DNA of 64,000 bases. Origin: Rhodobacteraceae bacterium Araon29 (lineage in GTDB: Bacteria; Pseudomonadota; Alphaproteobacteria; Rhodobacterales; Rhodobacteraceae). The DNA lies in the NCBI GenBank assembly GCA_039640505.1, contig CP046865.1, positions 2,781,501 to 2,845,500 of the forward strand, read 5' to 3'. Made by a program: the position numbers and the translations under genes. This document shows, piece after piece, positions 1 through 8,393 of the stretch (positions within the stretch are counted from its first letter, which is position 1; every line of letters starts with the position of its first letter). The notes beneath the pieces are model-generated. The model was given only the letters and a program-made list of their open reading frames with translations, did not search any database and was not told the origin of the DNA.

Positions 1-237
1 AAAAATGCACTTTATCATTTAAAAGATGATCCTAATGAAAAGACAAACCTTAGCGGGCTTGGCGAGTTCGCCAACGTTGAAGCTGGGCTTGCAGCCCAGA
101 TATCGACTTATTTTAGCGCATACTCAAACTCAAAATACGACTTGTGGAATGGTGGTACTGCTAAATCAAATGTGACGTTTCAAGCGCTGTGGCAAGACGC
201 TTGGGGTAACGATTGGCGGCCAGAGCACTCGACGTAA
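1..237 (+). CDS. Sulfatase family protein, C-terminal fragment
   Basis: An open frame runs in from the left edge and stops at TAA 235-237, leaving 78 residues. It contains ALYHLKDDPNEKTNLSG, typical of the C-terminal part of type I sulfatases (the LYNLxxDPxExxNLA motif that follows the catalytic domain). The catalytic CxPxR motif would lie outside the window, so substrate and activity cannot be judged. It is followed on the same strand by an amidohydrolase after about 50 bases, so the two may be co-transcribed. Family assignment rests on this short motif only. Confidence 0.6.
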   Translation, partial: KNALYHLKDDPNEKTNLSGLGEFANVEAGLAAQISTYFSAYSNSKYDLWNGGTAKSNVTFQALWQDAWGNDWRPEHST

Positions 238-288
238 CACTTAAATAGCTCCCCCTTCAATCAGCACTAATTCTGGCTAGGCAACAAA

Positions 289-1953
289 GTGAGAGAGGAT
301 TTTAAATTGGGCCACGCGGACAAAATATACAAAGGTGGCAACATCCTTACGATGGATGCGAACATGCTCCATGCCGAAGCGATTGCTATTAAAGATGGTC
401 GTATCCTTGCCATTGGCTCGGATCAAGAGGTTTTGAACCTTGTTGGCCCTGGGACCAAAACGACGAATTTATATGGTCGATTTGTGATGCCGGGCCTAGT
501 TGAAAGCCACACGCACGCTCTTTGGGGGGCATGCCGCGATCTTTTCGATGTCTATGTCGGTTACAATGCTACGTTTGAAATGCTGACCGACGCGGTGCGG
601 ACCCGAGTAAAGCAGCTTGCACCGGGCGACTTTATCTACGGCGGACCATGGCGGTTGGATATGCGCGACGCTATGGGCAATGACCCAAAGGCAGTATTGG
701 ATAATATTTCCACAACTCACCCAATAATTTTGGCTGACACCAGTCAGCATATAATTTGGTGCAATTCAAAAGCGCTTGATGCGGCAGGCTTGGTGCCCGG
801 CGTAGCGGACATCCCCGGTGGGGTGATTGAGCGTACCAGCAATGGGGCACCAAATGGTATCCTTGCTGAATCTGCAGGGGCGCCTGTACGTGCCTTGATG
901 ACGCGTAGTGAAAGACAATTGGCTGAAGCTGCACGTGAATTTACCCGTTACTTCAACAGTTTGGGCATTACCGCGTTCAAGGAACCCATGGCATACGAGC
1001 AGGACCTCCAAGCTTATCTTGCGGCGGACCAAAGAGGAGAACTGAGCTTGCATATGGCGGCTCACATTGTGCGCCAAAGCCTGATGGCGGTAGAACCGAC
1101 ACCGTATGAGGTAATGGACCGACTTCGCCGGGAATACGCAAGCACAAACATTAGAACAAATTTCGCCAAGCTCTTTCTTGACGGTGTTGCACCCGGGCAT
1201 ACGGCGTCCTTCTCTGAGCCATATCTTGCCTCCAGCGGGTATGATGTGGACGCCCACGATCCAGATGCAACGCTGTTGATGGCTCCCGAACTGCTGAACG
1301 AAACGGTGATTGAGCTAGATCGTCGCGGCTATGTCACCAAAATGCACGCTGTCGGTGACAATGCCATTCGCAAGGGCCTAGATGCGATCGAGGCCGCTCG
1401 AGACGCCAATGGCACCAGCGGTCTACGTCATGAAATTGCGCACTCGGCTTTTGTCTCTGATCAGGATCTTGGACGTTTCAAGCAACTGGGCGCCATTGCA
1501 GAAATGTCACCGAAGATGTGGTTCCCAAACGCGGCCACGCCCGCCCAAATAGCCGTTTTAGGAGAAGATCGACTGCAAAAAGCCCATCGCATCGGGGACT
1601 TGCTGGCCGCTGGAGCTGAGATGACATATGCCTCTGATTGGCCCGCTTCTGCGCCCGACGCCAATCCATGGGTTGGCCTTTCGGGCATGATAACTCGCAG
1701 TAATAGCAATCCGGATTTTTCCGGTGTTCTAGCGGAAAATCAAGCAATAAGTTTGGATGACGCCTTGCCATTGTTCACAATAAATGGTGCGCGGTCGCTT
1801 GGAATGGAAAACGAAACAGGCAGCTTATCGGCCGGTAAGTGGGCCGACTTAATCATGCTGGATAAACCCCTTACCGGAATGGATCCGATGGAAATCGGAA
1901 AAACCCAAGTCAAAAAAACGGTGTGGAAAGGGGATGTCGTTCACTCGCTTTAG
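289..1953 (+). CDS. Metal-dependent amidohydrolase (YtcJ-like, Amidohydro_3)
   Basis: A 554-residue TIM-barrel amidohydrolase. The N-terminal beta-sandwich segment (about residues 11-60, GGNILTMD) leads to the metal-binding HTH at 74-76 (PGLVESHTHALWG). Further metal-ligand candidates are the His in KMHAVGDNA (about 355) and the Asp in ASDWPASAPDANPW (about 452). Length and layout fit YtcJ-like exoenzyme-type hydrolases, probably cytoplasmic because no signal peptide is seen. The substrate is unknown; the family acts on C-N bonds of amides, hydantoins and similar compounds. The start is uncertain: GTG 289 has weak Shine-Dalgarno support, whereas TTG 307 follows GAGAGAGGA at a good distance. 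The upstream gene is a sulfatase fragment and downstream lies the accessory region. Confidence 0.85.
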   Translation: MREDFKLGHADKIYKGGNILTMDANMLHAEAIAIKDGRILAIGSDQEVLNLVGPGTKTTNLYGRFVMPGLVESHTHALWGACRDLFDVYVGYNATFEMLTDAVRTRVKQLAPGDFIYGGPWRLDMRDAMGNDPKAVLDNISTTHPIILADTSQHIIWCNSKALDAAGLVPGVADIPGGVIERTSNGAPNGILAESAGAPVRALMTRSERQLAEAAREFTRYFNSLGITAFKEPMAYEQDLQAYLAADQRGELSLHMAAHIVRQSLMAVEPTPYEVMDRLRREYASTNIRTNFAKLFLDGVAPGHTASFSEPYLASSGYDVDAHDPDATLLMAPELLNETVIELDRRGYVTKMHAVGDNAIRKGLDAIEAARDANGTSGLRHEIAHSAFVSDQDLGRFKQLGAIAEMSPKMWFPNAATPAQIAVLGEDRLQKAHRIGDLLAAGAEMTYASDWPASAPDANPWVGLSGMITRSNSNPDFSGVLAENQAISLDDALPLFTINGARSLGMENETGSLSAGKWADLIMLDKPLTGMDPMEIGKTQVKKTVWKGDVVHSL

Positions 1954-2110
1954 GCGTAACGTTTTAGTGAACGTTGTCTGACGTCAGCGCCTAGCGGAAA
2001 GATTTAGGGGTTTAAACGAAGGGTTCTCTCAGACTAACTAGCCCAAACATCCAGTCATCCCTGCTCTTTCCACTGGACTTCCTTTGCTCCGCAAGCCTGT
2101 GTGTAGATGT

Positions 2111-2128
2111 GCCCGAATACTGTCGGGC
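2111..2128. other. Perfect 6-bp hairpin upstream of the DUF2924 gene
   Basis: GCCCGA (2111-2116) and TCGGGC (2123-2128) form a perfect stem with a 6-base loop, about 35 bases before the DUF2924 start. No U-tract follows, so it is not a convincing terminator. It could be a leader structure or operator. The rest of 1954-2162 shows only a short palindrome, CTGACGTCAG at 1978-1987, and no gene. Confidence 0.3.
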
Positions 2129-2162
2129 TCTGCTCAGTACGAGATGATGTACGGAGTAGAGT

Positions 2163-2528
2163 ATGAGACTTGATTTAGATGGTTTGGCGGGTGCCTTGCG
2201 AGAGGCGCTGATGTCTGAATGGCGAGAGGTGATCGGCCGGCCGCCTCCAAAGCATTTGAGCCGCCCCCTGATGGTGCAGATCCTCAGCCATACCTATCAG
2301 CTGGACACAGTGGGCGGATATAACAAGCGACTGGATGGTAGGCTCAAGAGCGCAGCGCGGCGCGATGTGGTTCGGCCTGCCTTTAAACCCGGAAGCCGCT
2401 TTGTGCGGGAGTATCATGGGATCACCCATGTGGTTGAGGTCAGTGATGACGGGCGCTTTGTGTGGAAGGATCAGAGCTTTAAGTCCCTCTCTCATTGGAC
2501 CTGTCGCGGAATTGTGTCGCTCCTTTAA
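2163..2528 (+). pseudogene. DUF2924 family protein, 3' end replaced by an insertion sequence
   Basis: The frame encodes 121 residues, of which the first 111 match the DUF2924 pattern: EWREVIGRPPPKHLSRPLM near the N-terminus, then KPGSRFVREYHGITHVVEV and WKDQSFKSLS. Codon 112 falls exactly on the first base of the IS inverted repeat (2496), so the last ten residues (WTCRGIVSLL) are IS-encoded. The usual DUF2924 ending is missing, and the sequence right of the IS does not restore it. DUF2924 genes are commonly neighbours of site-specific recombinases in alphaproteobacterial mobile elements (established association); no recombinase is seen here. ATG 2163 follows GGAG at a normal distance. Its molecular function is unknown. 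Confidence 0.75.
2496..2523 (+). repeat. IS3-family left inverted repeat
   Basis: Reads TGGACCTGTCGCGG and continues to GTCGCTCC. It matches the reverse complement of 3699-3726 at 22 of 28 positions. It also supplies the last ten codons of the truncated DUF2924 frame. Confidence 0.9.
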
Positions 2529-2558
2529 CCGCATATTATGCACTAAAGGAGAATACAC

Positions 2559-2834
2559 ATGGGAAACAAACCAACAGCAGAATTTAGACAGGAAGTTGTG
2601 CGCGTAGCATTAACAAGTGGGCTTAGCCGTAAGCAGGTCGCATCGGACTTTGGGATTGGTTTTTCGACACTGAGCCGCTGGATCAAAGAAGAACGCGATA
2701 CAGTTTCTACGCCTGAGCCACAAATTGATTTGATTCACGAAAACGAACGGCTGCGAAAAGAAGTCCGCATGCTTCGTGAGGAGAGGGAAATATTAAAAAA
2801 GGCAACACAGTTCTTCGCGAAGCAAAAACCGTGA
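2559..2834 (+). CDS. IS3-family transposase OrfA (helix-turn-helix)
   Basis: A 91-residue protein with an N-terminal helix-turn-helix (about 10-45, including SRKQVASDFGIGFSTLSRWI), which binds the IS ends, followed by a leucine-zipper-like helix (about 57-85, NERLRKEVRMLREEREILKK). The slippery sequence A AAA AAG at 2795-2801 sits in the correct register for -1 frameshifting, and the -1 frame is open from there into orfB. A fused OrfAB transposase is therefore expected from the same start. GGAG upstream of ATG 2559 (in AAAGGAGAATACAC) is a good ribosome-binding site. Confidence 0.93.
   Translation: MGNKPTAEFRQEVVRVALTSGLSRKQVASDFGIGFSTLSRWIKEERDTVSTPEPQIDLIHENERLRKEVRMLREEREILKKATQFFAKQKP
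2795..2801 (+). promoter_or_regulatory. -1 ribosomal frameshift heptamer in the IS3 element
   Basis: A AAA AAG with orfA codons TTA-AAA-AAG, the classical IS3-family slippery heptamer. After a -1 slip the frame reads GGC AAC ACA without a stop into orfB at 2831, giving the OrfAB fusion that is the active transposase in this family. Confidence 0.8.
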
Positions 2835-3688
2835 GGTTTAAGTTTATCGAAGAACACCGTGGCACGCTTCCAATCAATCGTCTGTGTCATATTATGAATG
2901 TCAGTGCACGTGGTTACCGCGCCTATCGCACACGACCAATCAACCAAAGTCAGAGAACGGATATGGTTTTATTGGCTCATATTCGGGATCAATTCGCCCT
3001 AAGTCACAATAGTTATGGGCGCGTCAGAATGACCGAAGAGCTGAAAGAGTTAGGTCTGCAGGTCGGCCACCGCCGTGTAGGAAGATTGATGCGCCAGAAC
3101 GCCATATCCGTTATCAGAACCCGTAAACATAAGGTCACAACGGATAGTAATCACAAGTTTAATATTGCGCCAAATCTGCTGGATCGTGATTTTACTACCG
3201 ATAAGCCTAATCAAAAATGGGTGGTTGATATTAGCTATATATGGACACGTGAAGGATGGCTATACTTGGCTGCTGTACTTGATTTACATTCAAGGCGCAT
3301 CATCGGTTGGTCGGTCAGTAATCGGATGAAGAAGGATCTGGCAATACGTGCGTTAGACATGGCGGTTGCTTTGCGGCGTCCTCCTAAGGATTGCATCCAT
3401 CACAGTGATCGTGGAAGCCAATATTGCTCACATGAATACCAGGCTCGGCTTCGCAAACACGGATTTAAAATATCAATGTCAGGAAAGGGTAATTGCTATG
3501 ACAATGCAGCAATGGAAACATTCTTCAAAACTATCAAGGCTGAACTGATATGGCGAAATACTTGGCACACACGCCGTGCTGCTGAACTGGCTATCTTCAA
3601 ATATATCAATGGCGTTTATAACCCACGCCGCAGACATTCTGCATTAGGCTGGAAAAGCCCCTTGGCTTTCGAACGGATAGCCGCTTAA
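2831..3688 (+). CDS. IS3-family transposase OrfB (DDE integrase core)
   Basis: A 285-residue catalytic part of the transposase. An N-terminal HTH_21-like region (about 1-60) is followed by an rve integrase core. The DDE residues are visible: Asp in WVVDISYIWT (about 134), Asp in HHSDRGSQY (about 194) and Glu in NAAMETFFKTIKAE (about 230). The C-terminal YNPRRRHSALGWKSPLAFE is typical of the family. The frame opens at GTG 2831, overlapping orfA by four bases, but the main product is probably the frameshifted OrfAB. All catalytic positions are present, so the element may still be mobile. Confidence 0.93.
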   Translation: MRFKFIEEHRGTLPINRLCHIMNVSARGYRAYRTRPINQSQRTDMVLLAHIRDQFALSHNSYGRVRMTEELKELGLQVGHRRVGRLMRQNAISVIRTRKHKVTTDSNHKFNIAPNLLDRDFTTDKPNQKWVVDISYIWTREGWLYLAAVLDLHSRRIIGWSVSNRMKKDLAIRALDMAVALRRPPKDCIHHSDRGSQYCSHEYQARLRKHGFKISMSGKGNCYDNAAMETFFKTIKAELIWRNTWHTRRAAELAIFKYINGVYNPRRRHSALGWKSPLAFERIAA

Positions 3689-3698
3689 GTGAGAACTC

Positions 3699-3726
3699 GG
3701 AGCGGCACTAAAGCGGGACAGGTCCA
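3699..3726 (-). repeat. IS3-family right inverted repeat
   Basis: Reverse complement starts TGGACCTGTC and ends GCCGCTCC; it pairs with 2496-2523. The flank to its right (CTAAGCG...) does not continue the DUF2924 coding sequence. If read on, it gives a short basic tail ending in TAG. Confidence 0.9.
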
Positions 3727-3805
3727 CTAAGCGTAAGGCACGAAAGAAGCAGCGTTAGAGAGACCCAGCCAACCATCCCCCACATCCCCAATAGGAAAGC
3801 ACCAA

Positions 3806-3922
3806 ATGAAAACCAATCTCTACAAAGCCGCCGTAAGGCTTATTAATAACCGCGAGGCTTTAGAAGCCTCTGTCTCAATCACTATTGGCTTAGCTCTCTT
3901 GCTTGTGCTGGCATTGACATGA
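3806..3922 (+). CDS. Small single-pass membrane peptide, 38 residues
   Basis: ATG 3806 follows AGGAAAG at about 7 bases and opens a 38-codon frame ending TGA 3920-3922. The product has a basic/polar N-terminus (MKTNLYKAAVRLINNREAL) and a hydrophobic C-terminal helix (about residues 22-38) rich in Leu, Ile and Ala. The next gene starts inside its stop (ATGA), implying translational coupling. No family is recognised. Its place in an accessory segment beside a tRNA gene suggests a mobile-element origin; a holin-like, toxin-like or leader role would be speculation. Confidence 0.55.
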   Translation: MKTNLYKAAVRLINNREALEASVSITIGLALLLVLALT

Positions 3923-4290
3923 GTGACACAGCCATATCCAAAACCCACATGGGTTGGTTTCGTCTTAAGTGCCCCCATCAAGAGGGTAGCGCAGAATACA
4001 AAAGGGCTTACGACAAACTACATAACGCGAATAATCGTGACTTAGAGCGATTAAGGGCTGAGTTTGAAGAACATGATGATGGCTCAATCCCTGTGGTCCA
4101 CTGTAGACTCCACGGTTGTAGGGTCCAATTAGGCCGCGAACCATTTCAGCCCAATATATGCGGTATTGATAAGCATGGTTCAAAGTATCGCGTTAGGAAA
4201 ACTGTAAATGGTAAAAGCCATACTTGGGCATATAGCAACCGATCAGATGCGATTGCTAACCGCGATTCCCTTGTCAGGCTAGCGGCGTAA
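3919..4290 (+). CDS. Hypothetical protein with AP2/integrase-arm-like C-terminus
   Basis: A 123-residue protein whose ATG (3919) overlaps the stop of the 38-residue peptide gene by four bases. Residues about 78-118 (GIDKHGSKYRVRKTVNGKSH, then SNRSDAIANRD) resemble the three-stranded DNA-binding fold of AP2 domains or tyrosine-recombinase arm-binding domains: a conserved GI, K/R-Y/W-R-R/V strands, then a helix with A...A..RD. The N-terminal half carries Cys residues in LKCPH and HCRLHGC that could bind metal, though the spacing is irregular. Small AP2-like proteins are frequent in phages and integrative elements. A DNA-binding role is an inference; no enzyme motif is seen. Confidence 0.6.
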   Translation: MSDTAISKTHMGWFRLKCPHQEGSAEYKRAYDKLHNANNRDLERLRAEFEEHDDGSIPVVHCRLHGCRVQLGREPFQPNICGIDKHGSKYRVRKTVNGKSHTWAYSNRSDAIANRDSLVRLAA

Positions 4291-4460
4291 CCTCATCAAT
4301 ATTGGTCTCAATCGAAATTATGGAAACCATGCCCTGCTCTTAATTGAGTGGGGCTATTTAAATATCAGGTTAGGTATTGGTAAAAAGTAGTGGAAAAGGT
4401 AGTGGTAACCGGCCCCTAGAAACCGCCTTAAGATACTGTTTTTATTGCCATTTGTGGTAA
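4291..4460. other. Gene-free spacer between accessory pair and tRNA-Ser
   Basis: 170 bases rich in short TGGTAA/GTGG-type runs (for example around 4376-4400), with no open frame, clear promoter or terminator. It adjoins the 3' end of tRNA-Ser, the side on which tRNA-targeting elements normally insert. I looked for a second copy of the tRNA 3' end at 1-4400 and saw none. Confidence 0.4.
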
Positions 4461-4550
4461 TGGCGGAGACGAAGGGATTCGAACCCTCGAGACGATTCCT
4501 CGCCTACTCCCTTAGCAGGGGAGCGCCTTCGACCACTCGGCCACGTCTCC
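4461..4550 (-). tRNA. tRNA-Ser (anticodon GCU), CCA encoded
   Basis: The minus strand reads GGAGACGTGGCCGAGTGG from 4550, with a 7-bp acceptor stem (GGAGACG/CGTCTCC), an anticodon loop CTGCTAA (anticodon GCU, reading AGC/AGU), a long variable arm typical of serine tRNAs, and a T-arm with GGTTCGAATCC. The discriminator G (4464) and CCA (4461-4463) are genomically encoded. The accessory region lies immediately 3' of it, and ychF follows on the same strand's upstream side. Confidence 0.97.
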
Positions 4551-4640
4551 GCCGACGGGTTTACAGAGCAATACACCGAGGGACAAGAGGGGAAACTTAA
4601 ATTATTTTTGGGTTTGGCACTTTAATGACAGTACTGCCGG

Positions 4641-5738
4641 TCAGGCATTGAATAAGAAATGGAGAACATCGCCATCTTTCACTTGATAGGCTTTGCCTTC
4701 GACACGCATTTTTCCGGCCTCTTTGGCGGCCTGTTCGCCATTAAGCGTCACAAAATCATCATAAGCAATAGTTTCGGCGCGAATAAATCCACGCTCAAAA
4801 TCACCATGAATAACACCGGCCGCCTGCGGGGCCAAAGTGCCTTGTGGGATGGTCCAAGCGCGTGCTTCTTTGGGGCCAACGGTAAAATAAGTCTCAAGTT
4901 CCAAAAGCTGATAACCGGCTCGGATAAGACGATCTAATCCCGCTTCGTCCAATCCCATTTCAGAGAGGAACATTTGGGCTTCGTCTTCTTCCAGCTTGCT
5001 AATTTCTTCTTCGATCTGGGCACTAATAGTCACTGTACCAGCGCCCTGCGAGGCGGCCATCTCTTCGACTTTTTGCGAATAGGCATTGCCGTTAGAAGCG
5101 TTCTCTTCATCCACATTGCACACGAACAAGATCGGTTTTGTGGTCAGAAGTTGCAAGCTTTTCCACGCTTTTGCATCTTCGGCATCAATGGCAACGCTGC
5201 GCGCGGGTGCGCCCTCTTCCAGCACACTTAGTGCCGATTTCAACAAGCGCTCTTGTTGCACCGCTTCTTTATCACCGCCGCGCACTTTACGCGACAGACC
5301 CTGAAGCCGCTTTTCAATGCTTTCGATATCCGCCAGCATCAGCTCGGTTTCAATGGTTTCTGCATCAGCAACCGGATCAACCCGGCCATCAACATGGGTC
5401 ACATCGCCGTCTTCAAAACACCTTAGAACATGGGCGATCGCATCCACTTCTCGGATATTCGCCAAAAACTGATTGCCAAGCCCTTCACCTTTTGATGCGC
5501 CTTTGACCAAGCCGGCAATGTCAACAAAAGTCATCCGAGTCGGGATGATTTGCTTTGATGCGGCGATTGCTGCCAGTTTATCTAATCGGCTGTCAGGCAC
5601 AGCAACTTCGCCGACATTGGGCTCAATTGTACAAAACGGAAAATTAGCAGCTTGGGCAGCAGCTGTTTTTGTCAGTGCATTGAACAACGTAGATTTACCA
5701 ACATTTGGCAAACCGACAATTCCCATTTTAAATCCCAT
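4641..5738 (-). CDS. ychF: Redox-responsive ATPase YchF (Obg/OLA1 family)
   Basis: A 365-residue universally conserved P-loop NTPase that prefers ATP and associates with ribosomes and translation factors. Visible motifs: P-loop GLPNVGKST (about 9-17), switch region [19 protein letters not shown] (about 73-91), the altered G4 motif NVDEE (in place of NKxD, which explains ATP preference), a helical coiled segment (about 130-200), and a C-terminal TGS domain (about 280-363, [15 protein letters not shown]). Length is normal for the family. It is divergent from trpA across a 171-bp spacer that must hold both promoters. No co-directional partner is adjacent apart from the tRNA downstream. Confidence 0.97.
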   Translation of the reverse strand: MGFKMGIVGLPNVGKSTLFNALTKTAAAQAANFPFCTIEPNVGEVAVPDSRLDKLAAIAASKQIIPTRMTFVDIAGLVKGASKGEGLGNQFLANIREVDAIAHVLRCFEDGDVTHVDGRVDPVADAETIETELMLADIESIEKRLQGLSRKVRGGDKEAVQQERLLKSALSVLEEGAPARSVAIDAEDAKAWKSLQLLTTKPILFVCNVDEENASNGNAYSQKVEEMAASQGAGTVTISAQIEEEISKLEEDEAQMFLSEMGLDEAGLDRLIRAGYQLLELETYFTVGPKEARAWTIPQGTLAPQAAGVIHGDFERGFIRAETIAYDDFVTLNGEQAAKEAGKMRVEGKAYQVKDGDVLHFLFNA

Positions 5739-5909
5739 GTGACCGGCTCCTAAATTGCGCGCTTTGCGCTTCTATTAGGTGAGCTAAAGAGAGGCAAGAC
5801 CAAAGCGGCAGCGCAGCGCCGGCCTTGAATTACCAATTTATGCGCCCTGCCCATTGATTTCCGTTCACTTTTTGGGCAAGTCAGGGGGGTTTTAGAAGGG
5901 GCGTAAAAA

Positions 5910-6710
5910 ATGACTCGCATCGACCGTAAATTCAAGGAACTTGCAGACCAAGGGAAAAAGGCTTTTGTGGCGTATGTCATGGCCGGGGATCCTGATTTCG
6001 ATACCTCGCTTGAGTTGGTTCTTGGACTGCCCGGCGCAGGTGTGGACATTCTTGAATTAGGCTTGCCTTTTACCGATCCGATGGCGGATGGCCCAACAAT
6101 TCAATTGGCTGGTCAGCGCGCGCTCGACAGCGGTATGACACTTTTAAAAACACTTGATATGGCGCGCCAGTTTAGACAAACAGATCAGAATACACCCATC
6201 GTCTTGATGGGGTATTATAACCCGATTTATAGCCATGGGGTTGATGCATTCCTGAAGGATGCAAAAGAGGCCGGAGTAGATGGGCTTATTATTGTTGATC
6301 TGCCACCAGAAGAAGATAGCGAGCTTTGCATTCCTGCCCAAAAAGCAGGGTTGAACTTTATCCGCCTTGCGACACCGACGACTGACGACAAGCGGCTACC
6401 AAAAGTTCTGCAAAATACATCGGGCTTTGTGTATTATGTGTCGATCACGGGTATTACCGGCGCTGCAGAAGCAGAAGCCGGCGACGTCGAACCAGCAGTG
6501 ACAAGGATTAAGGCACACACCGATTTGCCAGTGGCTGTTGGCTTTGGGATTAAAACCCCTGAGGCCGCACAAAGCATTGCATCCGTTGCAGATGGCGCTG
6601 TGGTTGGGTCAGCTATTATAAGCGAGCTTGCGGCTGGCAAGTCTGTTAGAGAGGTTTTGGATTTTGTTGCATCGCTGGCCAATGGTGCGCATTCAACAAG
6701 TTCTAATTAG
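5910..6710 (+). CDS. trpA: Tryptophan synthase alpha subunit
   Basis: A 266-residue TIM barrel that cleaves indole-3-glycerol phosphate to indole and glyceraldehyde 3-phosphate and passes indole to TrpB. The catalytic pair is at canonical positions: Glu49 ([12 protein letters not shown]) and Asp60 (MADGPT). The phosphate-binding loops GFGI and GSAI are present near the C-terminus. GAAGGGG precedes ATG 5910. trpB is not adjacent, so the trp genes appear split. It is convergent with, and overlaps by 8 bp, the MaoC-like gene. Confidence 0.97.
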   Translation: MTRIDRKFKELADQGKKAFVAYVMAGDPDFDTSLELVLGLPGAGVDILELGLPFTDPMADGPTIQLAGQRALDSGMTLLKTLDMARQFRQTDQNTPIVLMGYYNPIYSHGVDAFLKDAKEAGVDGLIIVDLPPEEDSELCIPAQKAGLNFIRLATPTTDDKRLPKVLQNTSGFVYYVSITGITGAAEAEAGDVEPAVTRIKAHTDLPVAVGFGIKTPEAAQSIASVADGAVVGSAIISELAAGKSVREVLDFVASLANGAHSTSSN

Positions 6711-7143
6711 GTCTAACCCGCAGCATATGTGTGATTAGGTAGGTTGCGACCTTTTGCTCTTTTTGGTTCAGAACTTCATATTGAACCGTTACAAATCCCC
6801 GATCAGGTTTTGATTTTGATAGTTTTGCGCTTTCAACTCTGGCTTTGTTACAAAGAGTGTCGCCAGGTTTAACAGGAAGCAGCCAGCGCAGCTCTTGCAT
6901 GCCGGGTGAGCCAATGGAACAGTCTTTAAACTTGCCGGTTTCAAGCATTAGCCGAAAAGAAATCAACAAGGTATGCCAACCACTGGCAATCAACCCACCA
7001 TATGGGTAATCCTCTGCAGCGACTTCATCAATATGGAACGGCTGCGGATCCCATTGCTGCGCAAAGTCAATGATTTCATGCTTCGGGATAAGATAAGGAT
7101 CTGTTGTAAAACTATACCCAACTTGGAAATCTTCAAAATACAT
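6703..7143 (-). CDS. MaoC-like hotdog dehydratase
   Basis: About 146 residues from ATG 7143 (MYFEDFQVG), which is preceded by GAGGGTG; the alternative ATG at 7158 has no such site. [12 protein letters not shown] and the hydratase-2-like segment [13 protein letters not shown]...[10 protein letters not shown] identify a MaoC/R-specific enoyl-CoA hydratase-type hotdog, with Asp and His in the usual catalytic positions. It is likely a cytoplasmic acyl-CoA hydratase or a related mesaconyl/methylthioacryloyl-type enzyme; the exact substrate cannot be read from sequence. Its 3' end overlaps trpA by 8 bp in convergent orientation, and its promoter must lie in the short spacer before lldD. Confidence 0.85.
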   Translation of the reverse strand: MYFEDFQVGYSFTTDPYLIPKHEIIDFAQQWDPQPFHIDEVAAEDYPYGGLIASGWHTLLISFRLMLETGKFKDCSIGSPGMQELRWLLPVKPGDTLCNKARVESAKLSKSKPDRGFVTVQYEVLNQKEQKVATYLITHMLRVRPN

Positions 7144-7229
7144 ATCACCCTCGCGCATTCAACTTTGATCTTGTGAACCAATACTTGCATTGGTAAGAAT
7201 ATCTCACCAATACACTCGGGTAAATAGCA

Positions 7230-8393
7230 ATGCCAGTTATCACCAATATCGAAGACTTAAAGCGTATTTACCGCCGCCGCGTGCCGCAAATGTTTTTCGA
7301 TTACGCAGAGTCGGGCAGCTGGACCGAGCAAACCTTTCGGGATAATGTGACGGATTTTGAACAACTTCGTCTGCGCCAAAGGGTGGCAGTGGACATGACC
7401 GGTCGCAGCACAGCTTCGAAAATGGTCAGCCAAGAAGTCGCGATGCCTGTTGCACTTGCGCCTGTCGGTCTGACTGGCATGCAATCCGCAGATGGAGAAA
7501 TTAAAGCCGCAAGAGCCGCGGAAAATTTTGGCGTGCCCTTTACACTTTCCACAATGTCTATCTGCTCGATAGAAGATGTTGCCGCCCATACCACAAAACC
7601 ATTTTGGTTTCAGCTATACGTGATGAAAGATACCGATTTTGTTGACCGTCTAATTCAGCGCGCAAAAGCGGTTAAGTGTTCTGCACTGATGATTACGCTT
7701 GATCTACAGATTTTGGGGCAACGCCATAAGGATTTAAAAAATGGTCTTTCTGCCCCCCCAAAGCTCACGCCTAAAACTATGGCTAATCTTGCGACCAAAT
7801 GGGGCTGGGGTCTGGAAATGCTGGGCACCAAACGTAGGCAATTTGGCAATATCGTGGGTCATGCCAAAGGTGTGAAAGATACCAGCAGCCTGTCATCTTG
7901 GACCGCCGAACAGTTTGATCCCGCCCTAGATTGGGATAAGATTACCAAACTCAAAGAAGCCTGGGGCGGCAAAGTTATTTTGAAGGGTATTTTGGATGCA
8001 GAGGATGCTAAAATGGCCCTGCGTGTCGGCGCAGATGCAATTATAGTATCCAATCATGGCGGGCGACAGCTTGATGGTGCGCTGAGTTCAATTAGGGCTC
8101 TGCCAAGTATTCTTGAAGCAGTCGGCGATAAAATCGAGGTGCATTTTGATGGCGGCATTCGATCCGGGCAAGATGTGCTAAAAGCGCTGTCGCTGGGAGC
8201 AAAAGGCACATATATCGGCCGCGCCTTTACATATGGGCTCGGGGCTATGGGCGAATCCGGTGTGACCCAGGCCCTAACCGTTATTCAAAAAGAATTAGAA
8301 ACCACAATGGCCTTATGTGGCCACACACAGATTGATGATTTATCACGCGAAAATTTACTAATCCCAAAGGGTTTTGAGGGCGATTGGGCGTAA
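7230..8393 (+). CDS. lldD: FMN-dependent alpha-hydroxy-acid dehydrogenase (L-lactate dehydrogenase type)
   Basis: A 387-residue member of the FMN-dependent alpha-hydroxy-acid oxidase/dehydrogenase family. Seen: the N-terminal VPQMFFDYAESGS, the FMN-binding ALAPVGLTGM, WFQLYVMKD, the ITLDLQILGQRHKD loop, the lysine in VILKGI, and the catalytic SNHGGRQLDG, followed by the phosphate-binding FDGGIRSGQDV and YIGRAFTYGLGA. The family oxidises L-lactate or another 2-hydroxy acid to a 2-oxo acid, passing electrons to quinone or cytochrome. L-lactate is the likeliest substrate, but glycolate or mandelate homologues look alike. Its stop abuts that of the convergent MFS gene with no spacer. Confidence 0.9.
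   Translation: MPVITNIEDLKRIYRRRVPQMFFDYAESGSWTEQTFRDNVTDFEQLRLRQRVAVDMTGRSTASKMVSQEVAMPVALAPVGLTGMQSADGEIKAARAAENFGVPFTLSTMSICSIEDVAAHTTKPFWFQLYVMKDTDFVDRLIQRAKAVKCSALMITLDLQILGQRHKDLKNGLSAPPKLTPKTMANLATKWGWGLEMLGTKRRQFGNIVGHAKGVKDTSSLSSWTAEQFDPALDWDKITKLKEAWGGKVILKGILDAEDAKMALRVGADAIIVSNHGGRQLDGALSSIRALPSILEAVGDKIEVHFDGGIRSGQDVLKALSLGAKGTYIGRAFTYGLGAMGESGVTQALTVIQKELETTMALCGHTQIDDLSRENLLIPKGFEGDWA

Larger units (their letters stand above)
2496..3726 (+). mobile_element. IS3-family insertion sequence, apparently intact
   Basis: A 1231-bp element bounded by 28-base imperfect inverted repeats (22 of 28 positions match; both start TGGACCTGTC). It carries overlapping orfA and orfB in the IS3-family layout, with a slippery heptamer for -1 frameshifting, and no stop or deletion is visible in either frame. 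The three bases on each side (CAT left, CTA right) do not match, so the usual short target duplication is absent. The element interrupts the DUF2924 gene. Assignment to a subgroup within IS3 was not possible by eye. Confidence 0.93.

Noticed and set aside
2030-2050. A CGAAGGGTTCTC stretch resembling the T-arm end of tRNA-Ser, possible att duplicate
   Set aside because: Only a few matching bases, with no acceptor-stem sequence beside it; insufficient for an attachment site.
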